DNA of 7,876 nucleotides. It comes from Fidelibacterota bacterium. GTDB lineage: Bacteria; Fidelibacterota; Fidelibacteria; Fidelibacterales; Fidelibacteraceae. The stretch is taken from contig JAOZRH010000093.1 in the NCBI GenBank assembly GCA_029931905.1, positions 1 to 7,876 on the forward strand, written 5' to 3'. How positions within the stretch are numbered: position 1 is the first letter of the stretch; each line of letters starts with the position of its first letter. Of this stretch, positions 1 through 4,280 are shown piece after piece. The notes beneath the pieces are model-generated. The model was not told the DNA's origin. It was given only the letters and a program-made list of their open reading frames with translations, and searched no databases. The translations under genes were made by a program, and so were the position numbers.

Positions 1-402
1 TCTTAAATCATTATTATAAATTTTATCTATTAAACAACAAATTATAATATCCTTACAATAAACTCCATAATTTGTAATAATATAATTGACACTTTCTCCA
101 CTATCTATTAAATCGTCAATTATAAATAACCTTCTACCACCAATCATAGCACCTAAACATTTTACACTACTATATTCTATAATTCTACTACTATTACTAC
201 TTTTATCCCATCGAGTATTTTTTAATCCAACATGATATACTCTTTCTATATTAAAACTATGACTTAATATACTTAATGGAATTAATCCACCTCTTCCTAC
301 GCCAAGAAATATAGATTCATTTTCTATTCTTTTTTCCATTTTTTTTCTTAAAACATTAATATAATTAAAATATTCACCCCAGTTCATTTTTTCTTTTTCC
401 AC
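1..402 (-). CDS. Purine-type phosphoribosyltransferase, partial (C-terminus outside window)
   Basis: A type I phosphoribosyltransferase, which joins a base to phosphoribosyl pyrophosphate (PRPP) or releases it, probably in cytosolic purine salvage. The frame is open from position 402 to the left edge (134 codons), so the C-terminus is missing. The PRPP-binding loop is clear at residues 92-105, LFIIDDLIDSGESV, with the acidic pair D96-D97 and the S101-G102 turn. An upstream GVGRGGLIP motif (residues 34-42) and an early W8 match the layout of xanthine-guanine phosphoribosyltransferases such as Gpt. The GTG at 402 is chosen because AAAGGAG lies 6 bases upstream; the ATG at 387 has no such site. 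The gene starts 25 bases after the terminator at 427-452, leaving almost no room for a promoter except inside the preceding gene. Base specificity cannot be settled because the rest of the base-binding hood is not visible. The family call is firm; the substrate is inferred. Confidence 0.85.
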   Translation of the reverse strand, partial: MEKEKMNWGEYFNYINVLRKKMEKRIENESIFLGVGRGGLIPLSILSHSFNIERVYHVGLKNTRWDKSSNSSRIIEYSSVKCLGAMIGGRRLFIIDDLIDSGESVNYIITNYGVYCKDIIICCLIDKIYNNDLR

Positions 403-415
403 TTTAATCTCCTTT

Positions 416-452
416 CAAAAAAATAAGAGGGTTCACTTTTCGGTGAACCCTC
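416..452 (-). terminator. Rho-independent terminator of the 459-831 unit
   Basis: A perfect 10-bp stem, GAGGGTTCAC (427-436) with GTGAACCCTC (443-452), encloses a 6-base loop, TTTTCG. Read on the minus strand it is followed by TTATTTTTTTG. It lies 6 bases beyond the stop codon of the 44-aa gene. Some readthrough could feed the phosphoribosyltransferase gene. Confidence 0.85.
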
Positions 453-458
453 AAACAT

Positions 459-593
459 CTATTGGATTTTGAGAATTTCTCTCAACATCCAGTAAATATT
501 TTTTTGCTGGACGAAATGTTCCAGCTCATTATTTGATTGCTCTTCTGTGAGTTGTTTTAGTAATAAACTTACAAAGGTAATTTTTTCCTCCAT
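459..593 (-). CDS. Small hypothetical protein, 44 aa
   Basis: A 44-residue acidic, probably helical protein beginning MEEKITFVSLLLKQLTEEQ. It has alternating hydrophobic and glutamate/glutamine residues, no membrane segment and no domain I recognise. The frame stays open further upstream to 689, but that extension runs over the preceding gene in another frame. The ATG at 593 has a strong GGGAGG site 5 bases upstream and starts 10 bases after the stop of the 75-aa gene, so I take it as the start. It is the last gene before the terminator at 427-452, so it is expressed with the 75-aa gene. Its size and amphipathic pattern would suit a small regulator or inhibitor, but that is only a guess. Confidence 0.65.
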   Translation of the reverse strand: MEEKITFVSLLLKQLTEEQSNNELEHFVQQKNIYWMLREILKIQ

Positions 594-603
594 ATGTTCC
601 TCC

Positions 604-831
604 CTAGTGATGATCAATACAGCTTGCCATAATCTGGTACCAGGCAAGACGAGCATCATCAATAGAGTCAAACTTGAGTTCCAAATCAAAGCAGAACTTA
701 GGTTCTGCTATTTCAAGTTTGATTCCTTTTTTATTCACCAACTTAATACCAATTATTGATTTAATCGGCACTTCCATGTTAAGATCGTTGTATTCGATTT
801 GAACACAACAACCTTTTTTTGTTATTTTCAT
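604..831 (-). CDS. Small hypothetical protein, 75 aa, paralogue of the 71-aa protein at 928-1143
   Basis: A 75-residue protein of unrecognised family. It begins MKITKKGCCVQIEY, has an E20-V21-P22 turn, continues with several predicted beta strands (FDLELKF at 48-54) and ends in a likely helix with W64. The 71-aa product of 928-1143 matches it nearly without gaps: MKI start, E-x-P at residues 20-22, F-x-x-E about 28 residues later, then a helix with a tryptophan. The two are therefore most likely ancient duplicates. Beta strands closed by one C-terminal helix recall small PH-like modules, but that is inference. The start at 831 is supported by AAGGAGAG 5 bases upstream. It opens a two-gene unit separated from the previous operon by the hairpin at 894-922. 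Confidence 0.75.
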   Translation of the reverse strand: MKITKKGCCVQIEYNDLNMEVPIKSIIGIKLVNKKGIKLEIAEPKFCFDLELKFDSIDDARLAWYQIMASCIDHH

Positions 832-874
832 AATTCTCTCCTTTTTAATATTTTACTAAATATTTCTTTATGAA

Positions 875-922
875 AAATATGAATATAAAATGGTTGGTGG
901 TAGAATTTTTGTCTACCACCAA
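875..922 (-). terminator. Hairpin terminator after the five-gene operon
   Basis: A perfect 11-bp stem, TTGGTGGTAGA (894-904) with TCTACCACCAA (912-922), encloses a 7-base loop. On the minus strand it is followed by CCATTTTATATTC, a moderately T-rich tail. It begins 6 bases past the stop of the 71-aa gene. The opposite strand has no T-tract after the stem, so it most likely acts on the minus strand. The tail is weaker than that of the other terminators, so termination may be partial. Confidence 0.7.
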
Positions 923-927
923 ACAAA

Positions 928-1143
928 CTATTTTAGGTCTCCAAAAATAGTAGACCAAATATGCTCAATTTCTTCTTGTGTTTTACAATCGATTTCTATT
1001 GTGAAATCAATTTGTTGCGTACACAATTTCAAAACAATCAAATAACTTTCTCTTGTTACGTTTGTGAAATTTTCAACAGGAATTTCGAATTTAAAATCTT
1101 CGTCCGAAATTGTGATAATATTTTTCTCTCTTTCAATTTTCAT
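928..1143 (-). CDS. Small hypothetical protein, 71 aa, paralogue of the 75-aa protein at 604-831
   Basis: A 71-residue acidic protein beginning MKIEREKNIITISDEDFKF. It shares its layout with the 75-aa protein encoded just downstream: same length, MKI start, E20-I21-P22 at the same position, a strand F47-T-I-E50 and a C-terminal helix with W63. No enzyme motif, signal peptide or membrane segment is visible. The start at 1143 has AGAGGTG about 4 bases upstream and overlaps the end of the 216-aa gene by 11 bases, which suggests translational coupling. It is the last gene of the five-gene operon, followed by the hairpin at 894-922. I do not recognise the family; its function may be tied to that of its paralogue. 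Confidence 0.75.
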   Translation of the reverse strand: MKIEREKNIITISDEDFKFEIPVENFTNVTRESYLIVLKLCTQQIDFTIEIDCKTQEEIEHIWSTIFGDLK

Positions 1144-1783
1144 TTTTCACCTCTTCACATTCTATTCGATCGATATTTTGTAAAACATTAACATAATTTG
1201 GGCTAATGTTATAATCCCATTGTGTTGACGTTCTGATAATTAAAAACCTTTCTAAAGCTTCTAATAAATTATAACCTTTGAAACTTAAACTATCGTCGCC
1301 GTTATTAAAAATAAATGTATATTTCTTTTTCTTAATCAGTTTTTCTTTCTCAATATCGACATTCCAGTATTTTGGACATCCATCGTTAATCCAATCTTCA
1401 ATTAGTTTATCGTCATCCATCATATGGTATATTTTATAACCTGAATGACAACCAAAGAAGTACCATTTTTCTTCATATATTTTTTCAATTTGGATATTAT
1501 AATACTTTCCCAAAAACCCTTCAGGAACAGTTACAGATATTAAACTTCTAAATTTGAATTTTTCAATTTTTTTAAGTAATTCAATATCTTTGATAACAAT
1601 ATCATATCTTCTATTATTCCAACTTGGACATGAAATATTAAAAATATATTGATCAATAGAGAATTTTTTTAAATTATAATCTTTGATCAAATTCTCTAAA
1701 AAATCAATACCACAGTCATCAACTAATCCTACAATATGTTTTTGATTTTCTTTCGGAGTTACAAATGAAATTTGAAAGTACAT
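1133..1783 (-). CDS. Hypothetical protein, 216 aa
   Basis: A 216-residue protein of unrecognised family, the largest in the minus-strand operon. I place the start at 1783 (MYFQISFVTPKENQ) because AAAGGAG lies 6 bases upstream, overlapping the preceding gene's TAA stop. A more upstream ATG at 1801 has no ribosome site and would overlap that gene. The N-terminal ~75 residues look alpha/beta, with a KDIELLKKIEKF helix. The middle (about 80-140) is rich in aromatic residues (KWYFFGCHSGYKIYHMM, then WINDGCPKYW). The C-terminal part (155-185) reads TFIFNN...LLEALERFLI, a strand-turn-helix. Five cysteines are present without a metal-ligand spacing that I would trust. There is no signal or membrane segment. 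It is tightly coupled to both neighbours and probably acts with them. Confidence 0.8.
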   Translation of the reverse strand: MYFQISFVTPKENQKHIVGLVDDCGIDFLENLIKDYNLKKFSIDQYIFNISCPSWNNRRYDIVIKDIELLKKIEKFKFRSLISVTVPEGFLGKYYNIQIEKIYEEKWYFFGCHSGYKIYHMMDDDKLIEDWINDGCPKYWNVDIEKEKLIKKKKYTFIFNNGDDSLSFKGYNLLEALERFLIIRTSTQWDYNISPNYVNVLQNIDRIECEEVKNEN

Positions 1784-1794
1784 TTCTCTCTCCT

Positions 1795-2175
1795 TTAACA
1801 AGATTTAATAAGTTCTTTATTAATAGCTAAACTAAATTGTTGATATATATTGTTAGGAACATTCTCAAGTTCAATCATCTTACCATGAATTTCATAGAAA
1901 TTCAAATTATGATTTGATTCATGATTGATAGACAATATTTGAATCCATCTTTGTCGACTGTTAAGATGTAATCTACCATAACAGTTATTGTTTTGAATTT
2001 TTTTAGTTTCAACTTTTTCTACGGTCTTTAAACCTTTAATTACTTTTCTAAGATCTAAGCGTTCGGAAAAAATCTGACACATTGCAATGAAAGACGTATC
2101 TGTATCAAGAGTAATTTCATTAACTACAAAAACTACCGTCTCTTCATTGTTTAGAATAAGTATCCAATCATACAT
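1795..2175 (-). CDS. Hypothetical protein, 126 aa, third member of the tandem paralogue family
   Basis: A 126-residue protein that I cannot name, but visibly related to the two genes upstream of it (2168-2563 and 2567-3034). Shared landmarks are an N-terminal strand ending in an Asn/Asp-acidic turn (ILILNNEE, residues 5-12), a middle helix rich in Lys and Leu, and a C-terminal signature IHGKMIELENVP (96-107) followed by a final helix of about 18 residues. The C-terminal signature aligns with FNGKILEVQDF and FEGRLIEIEEIP in the paralogues. Its ATG overlaps the end of the previous gene by 8 bases, and the ribosome site (GGTGA) is weak and distant. Translation is therefore probably coupled to the upstream gene. 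Confidence 0.8.
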   Translation of the reverse strand: MYDWILILNNEETVVFVVNEITLDTDTSFIAMCQIFSERLDLRKVIKGLKTVEKVETKKIQNNNCYGRLHLNSRQRWIQILSINHESNHNLNFYEIHGKMIELENVPNNIYQQFSLAINKELIKSC

Positions 2176-2563
2176 TTTGAATCACCATTTTTTTGATGTT
2201 GACTAAAAAGTGACTATAAGATATATAAGAGAAATCCTGAACTTCTAAAATTTTGCCGTTAAAATCTATAAAACTAAAATTATTTTTATCTACTTTTTTA
2301 CAATTCGAAATTCTACAATATTTCCATTCACATTCAAAATTAGAATCTTTTAAAATTGCGTATTCTAGTATATTAACATTCTTTTCTTTTTTTCTCTCAA
2401 CAACATTTTTTTTCAAAAAGTCATAAACATCTAGTATATGTTCACCTATTAATGGAACACTAATACCTCGACATGAAAAATTATATTGAGAATCAATTTG
2501 TAAATCAGATGTAACACAAGTACTAATTTGTTGATCATTATTTAAAATTAATAAGTTGGTCAT
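2168..2563 (-). CDS. Hypothetical protein, 131 aa, second member of the tandem paralogue family
   Basis: A 131-residue protein of unrecognised family. The N-terminal LLILNNDQQ (residues 4-12) and the C-terminal FNGKILEVQDF (101-111), followed by a closing helix, match the flanking paralogues. The middle is a Lys/Glu-rich helix (about 45-63) and a strand region with three cysteines (C78, C83, C88), which the other two copies lack at these positions. The start at 2563 lies only 3 bases after the preceding stop (TGA AAA ATG) and has little SD, so it is probably reached by re-initiation. The DNA encoding FNGK, TTTTAACGGC, resembles the intergenic TCGCCGTTAA repeat seen elsewhere in the window. 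Confidence 0.8.
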   Translation of the reverse strand: MTNLLILNNDQQISTCVTSDLQIDSQYNFSCRGISVPLIGEHILDVYDFLKKNVVERKKEKNVNILEYAILKDSNFECEWKYCRISNCKKVDKNNFSFIDFNGKILEVQDFSYISYSHFLVNIKKMVIQNV

Positions 2564-2566
2564 TTT

Positions 2567-3034
2567 TCAATAATCCATTACTGTTTTCTTACTAAAATAA
2601 TTCTTCATTCTAAAAAAGTTATCTTCTGGTATTTCTTCTATTTCAATTAATCTACCTTCGAATTTTTCTACTCCTATACCAATAATATGTTTTGTATTTA
2701 AACATATTATTTTATCAATTTGAAATCCAAATATTTCATCATCTTCACTAGAATTGAGTTTTTTTGATACTTTTGCTAAACCATATAATTTGTTATTATT
2801 TTTTTGATATTTGAATTTGATATTTGTTTTGCTAACTTGTTTAAGCCATTTTTTTAAGTTCTGATCAAATTGAACTAATTGATCTGTATTGAATTCACCA
2901 AACATTTTCCAAGAAAAAATATTGTCAAAATCTCTATCAATTTCAGCTGAATTAATACGACCACCAATGATAATTTCTTTTTCTTCATCATCATTGATTA
3001 ATATTAATATATTAACCTCCAAATATAAATTCAT
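2567..3034 (-). CDS. Hypothetical protein, 155 aa, first member of the tandem paralogue family
   Basis: First gene of the five-gene minus-strand operon and the longest of three related proteins. I choose the ATG at 3034 (MNLYLEVNILILINDDEEKE) because AAGGAG sits 6 bases upstream. The ATG at 3079 would add 15 Lys-rich residues, and its nearest purine site is about 12 bases away. Shared family landmarks are the N-terminal strand with a DDEE turn (residues 9-20), a central helix (DQLVQFDQNLKKWLKQVSK, 51-69) and the C-terminal FEGRLIEIEEIP (125-136) with a final basic helix. This copy carries an insertion around residues 85-120 compared with its paralogues. There is no catalytic motif, signal or membrane segment. 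The function is unknown; an early or accessory phage role is inferred from context only. Confidence 0.78.
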   Translation of the reverse strand: MNLYLEVNILILINDDEEKEIIIGGRINSAEIDRDFDNIFSWKMFGEFNTDQLVQFDQNLKKWLKQVSKTNIKFKYQKNNNKLYGLAKVSKKLNSSEDDEIFGFQIDKIICLNTKHIIGIGVEKFEGRLIEIEEIPEDNFFRMKNYFSKKTVMDY

Positions 3035-3140
3035 AGAATTCTCCTTCATCTTTTTCAACTTAATATCTTTATTAACCATTTAAATATAAAATCCTTTTTA
3101 AAGAATATGTTCTAAATTTTTTTCTCTTTTAAATTATGTC

Positions 3141-3165
3141 GGAAACAAAAGTTTCCATTTTTATA
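3141..3165 (+). terminator. Weak hairpin with T-rich tail
   Basis: A 6-bp stem, GGAAAC (3141-3146) with GTTTCC (3151-3156), encloses an AAAA loop and is followed on the plus strand by ATTTTTATA. No plus-strand gene lies directly upstream within the divergent region. It could stop antisense transcription into the minus-strand operon, or simply be a structure in that operon's leader. Confidence 0.3.
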
Positions 3166-3204
3166 TAGAAATATTTAGTTCAAATGTTTCGACAAATATT
3201 TCTT

Positions 3205-3237
3205 TTAAATCTCGCCGTTAAAATAAAAATCTTTCAT
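3205..3237 (-). CDS. Possible 10-aa leader peptide ahead of the minus-strand operon
   Basis: On the minus strand AGAAGGAG is followed 4 bases later by an ATG opening MKDFYFNGEI and a TAA stop. It lies about 170 bases upstream of the first gene of the five-gene operon. Such a short frame with a strong SD could be a leader peptide. However, the purine-rich tract that provides the SD may only be the complement of the C/T-rich sequence belonging to the plus-strand hairpin. Its FNGE codons are the TCGCCGTTAA repeat read in reverse. I rate it as unlikely but worth recording. Confidence 0.2.
   Translation of the reverse strand: MKDFYFNGEI
3210..3224. repeat. TCGCCGTTAA repeat, copy A
   Basis: TCTCGCCGTTAAAAT at 3210-3224 is identical over 15 bases to the reverse complement of 7832-7846, in the last terminator of the window. 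Its 10-base core TCGCCGTTAA also occurs at 3735 and 4157. A GC-rich core repeated this often is unexpected in DNA this rich in A and T. Confidence 0.7.
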
Positions 3238-3257
3238 AAGTCTCCTTCTCTCCTCCT

Positions 3258-3326
3258 AGGGACACTTACTCAATCTTACCTCCTTCTCCCCCCATCAATC
3301 CGCTAATGTGTAAGTGTCCCTTTTTT
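3258..3326 (+). terminator. Large T-tailed hairpin upstream of the ferritin-like gene, anti-SD loop
   Basis: A perfect 12-bp stem, AGGGACACTTAC (3258-3269) with GTAAGTGTCCCT (3310-3321), encloses a 40-base C/T-rich loop and is followed directly by TTTTT. On the plus strand this is a textbook terminator except for its long loop. It stands 27 bases before the start of the ferritin-like gene, so it may end a short RNA from the divergent region or act as an attenuator. The loop holds ACCTCCTT (3278-3285), the same core as the 3' end of 16S rRNA. A second pyrimidine tract, CTCCTTCTCTCCTCCT, precedes the stem. Confidence 0.7.
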
Positions 3327-3352
3327 ATATTTAAATAAAGGAAAATAAGAAT

Positions 3353-3646
3353 ATGAAATCTTTATCACATATTTTTGAAAATTATGATATTAATTCTCTA
3401 AAAGATTTAGATGAAAAACAAAGAATAATTGAAATTCTTAGAATATGTATTATAGAAGAATATAAAGCATCCAATCTTTATGAGAAGTTAGCATCCATAA
3501 TAAACAATTCTAAAGTTAAAGAAGTATTATTAGATATTTCAAATGAAGAAAAAACACATATAGGTGAATTTGAAACACTTCTCACTAAATTTGATTCAGA
3601 TCATCTTCCGTCAAAACAAAAAGGTAAGAAAGAAGTAGAAGGGTAG
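3353..3646 (+). CDS. Ferritin-like protein related to encapsulated ferritins / short rubrerythrins
   Basis: A 97-residue two-helix ferritin-like protein, probably binding a di-iron site between subunits and oxidising Fe(II). Helix 1 carries IIEEYKASNLYEKLA (33-47) and helix 2 carries ISNEEKTHIGEFETLL (62-77). E36, E66 and H69 have the same spacing (30 then 3 residues) as the iron ligands E32, E62 and H65 of Rhodospirillum rubrum encapsulated ferritin. Length and the EEKxHxGEF motif fit the short family found as encapsulin cargo, rather than full four-helix ferritin or rubrerythrin. The C-terminal tail (80-97) is charged and has no encapsulin-targeting peptide that I can recognise. AAAGGA lies 10 bases before the ATG. 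The gene stands alone between two hairpins, consistent with an independently acquired single-gene module. The family is well supported; the cargo role is inference. Confidence 0.82.
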   Translation: MKSLSHIFENYDINSLKDLDEKQRIIEILRICIIEEYKASNLYEKLASIINNSKVKEVLLDISNEEKTHIGEFETLLTKFDSDHLPSKQKGKKEVEG

Positions 3647-3667
3647 TGTCATACTCCTCCTTACACC

Positions 3668-3716
3668 ACGACACCGTTGGTTTTCAGAAACCTCCTTTCC
3701 AACGGTGTCGTTTTTT
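3668..3716 (+). terminator. Rho-independent terminator after the ferritin-like gene, anti-SD loop
   Basis: A perfect 13-bp stem, ACGACACCGTTGG (3668-3680) with CCAACGGTGTCGT (3699-3711), is followed by a T run to 3716. The 18-base loop contains ACCTCCTTT, again matching the anti-Shine-Dalgarno end of 16S rRNA. A further CTCCTCCTTAC lies between the gene's stop and the stem. It begins 22 bases after the stop codon and clearly ends the ferritin-like transcript. Confidence 0.88.
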
Positions 3717-3731
3717 AAAGATCATTATGAT

Positions 3732-3744
3732 TCTTCGCCGTTAA
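3732..3744. repeat. TCGCCGTTAA repeat, copy B
   Basis: TCTTCGCCGTTAA at 3732-3744 is identical over 13 bases to 4154-4166 (copy C). It directly abuts the stop codon of the minus-strand 105-aa gene (3745-3747), so copies B and C lie at the two sides of that gene in the same orientation. Confidence 0.7.
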
Positions 3745-4062
3745 TCAACATTTAGATATTAAATATCTCATCATCATTATCTTAATTCCATTAATTATTT
3801 TAACATCTTTAACTTTTTTAACTTTAATCAAATAACTAATATCTGTAGGCATAAACCCTTCTATAATTGTCTCATATTTTTTCGATTTCTTATGAATAAT
3901 AGGAACATAAATACATATACTATTTTTTTCATTATATTCTACAAAATATTTAACATCAATATTGTATGTTGAACAAACTACTTTATGTTTTTCAAATTCC
4001 CTGAAAAAACATTGAGTTTTTCTTATCTTATCATTTACATCGATAATATACATGTTATTCAT
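3745..4062 (-). CDS. Hypothetical protein, 105 aa, single-gene module
   Basis: A 105-residue basic protein of unrecognised family. I start it at 4062 (MNNMYIIDVNDKIRKTQ) because GGGAGGAG lies 5 bases upstream; the ATG at 4134 would add 24 residues without a ribosome site. It is rich in Lys, Ile and Tyr. A likely beta region spans about 37-55 (VKYFVEYNEKNSICIYVPII) and the end is hydrophobic with a MMM run (residues 96-98). There is no clear signal peptide; the last 35 residues alternate Lys/Ile/Val and do not look like a clean membrane helix. It stands alone, opposite in direction to both neighbours and bounded on each side by the 13-base direct repeat. That suggests insertion as a unit. Confidence 0.65.
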   Translation of the reverse strand: MNNMYIIDVNDKIRKTQCFFREFEKHKVVCSTYNIDVKYFVEYNEKNSICIYVPIIHKKSKKYETIIEGFMPTDISYLIKVKKVKDVKIINGIKIMMMRYLISKC

Positions 4063-4153
4063 CTTTTCTCCTCCCATTCTGTTTTTTTCTAAACGAGATA
4101 TTTCTTTATATTTTCTACTAATTTTAAAATTCATTCCACCATCAACTTCTAGA

Positions 4154-4166
4154 TCTTCGCCGTTAA
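4154..4166. repeat. TCGCCGTTAA repeat, copy C
   Basis: TCTTCGCCGTTAA, identical to copy B. Read on the minus strand, this stretch and the next bases encode FNGEDLEV in frame with the 105-aa gene. That resembles the FNGKILEV signature of the tandem paralogues, and the DNA also matches the corresponding coding DNA at about 21 of 26 positions. Confidence 0.65.
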
Positions 4167-4212
4167 ACCCACAAAAACTTACACACCCTTATTTCATTTT
4201 ATCCTTTTTCTT

Positions 4213-4241
4213 TTCACAACAAATTTTCCCAATTATATATA
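4213..4241 (+). promoter_or_regulatory. Candidate sigma70-type promoter of the tail-fibre operon
   Basis: TTCACA (4213-4218) and TATATA (4236-4241) are separated by 17 bases. They match the TTGACA and TATAAT consensus at 5 and 4 of 6 positions. The -10 box ends 39 bases before the ATG of the 367-aa gene. In DNA this AT-rich such matches arise easily, and phage structural genes often use phage-specific promoters, so this is only a candidate. Confidence 0.35.
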
Positions 4242-4280
4242 TTATATCAAACATAAAATCAAAAAAGGAACTATCAAATT

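Larger units (their letters stand above)
3035..3352. other. Divergent intergenic region with hairpins and C/T-rich tracts
   Basis: About 318 bases separate the minus-strand operon from the plus-strand ferritin-like gene. The region holds a small GGAAAC-AAAA-GTTTCC hairpin (3141-3156), a 9-base inverted repeat GAAATATTT / AAATATTTC (3168-3176 and 3194-3202), one copy of the TCGCCGTTAA repeat (3212-3221), a possible 10-codon leader frame on the minus strand, two pyrimidine-rich tracts and a large T-tailed hairpin (3258-3326). The minus-strand operon promoter should lie here, but I could not find a convincing -35/-10 pair. Confidence 0.6.

Noticed and set aside
961..1191. Plus-strand open frame of 76 codons
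   Set aside because: It is antisense to the 71-aa gene, Phe/Cys-rich as expected for the complement of Lys/Glu-rich coding DNA, and has no ribosome site.
3129..3158. Nine-codon minus-strand frame METFVSDII
   Set aside because: No ribosome site precedes it, and its sequence is explained by the small GGAAAC/GTTTCC hairpin.
3168..3202. Inverted repeat GAAATATTT / AAATATTTC as an operator
   Set aside because: The core AAATATTT is itself palindromic and made only of A and T, so it can easily arise by chance in this DNA.
3608..3651. Thirteen-codon minus-strand frame after AAGGAGG near the ferritin-like terminator
   Set aside because: The SD-to-ATG spacing is too short, and the purine tract is just the complement of the C/T-rich sequence on the plus strand.
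4063..4134. Extension of the 105-aa gene to an ATG at 4134
   Set aside because: No ribosome site precedes 4134, while GGGAGGAG stands 5 bases before the ATG at 4062.
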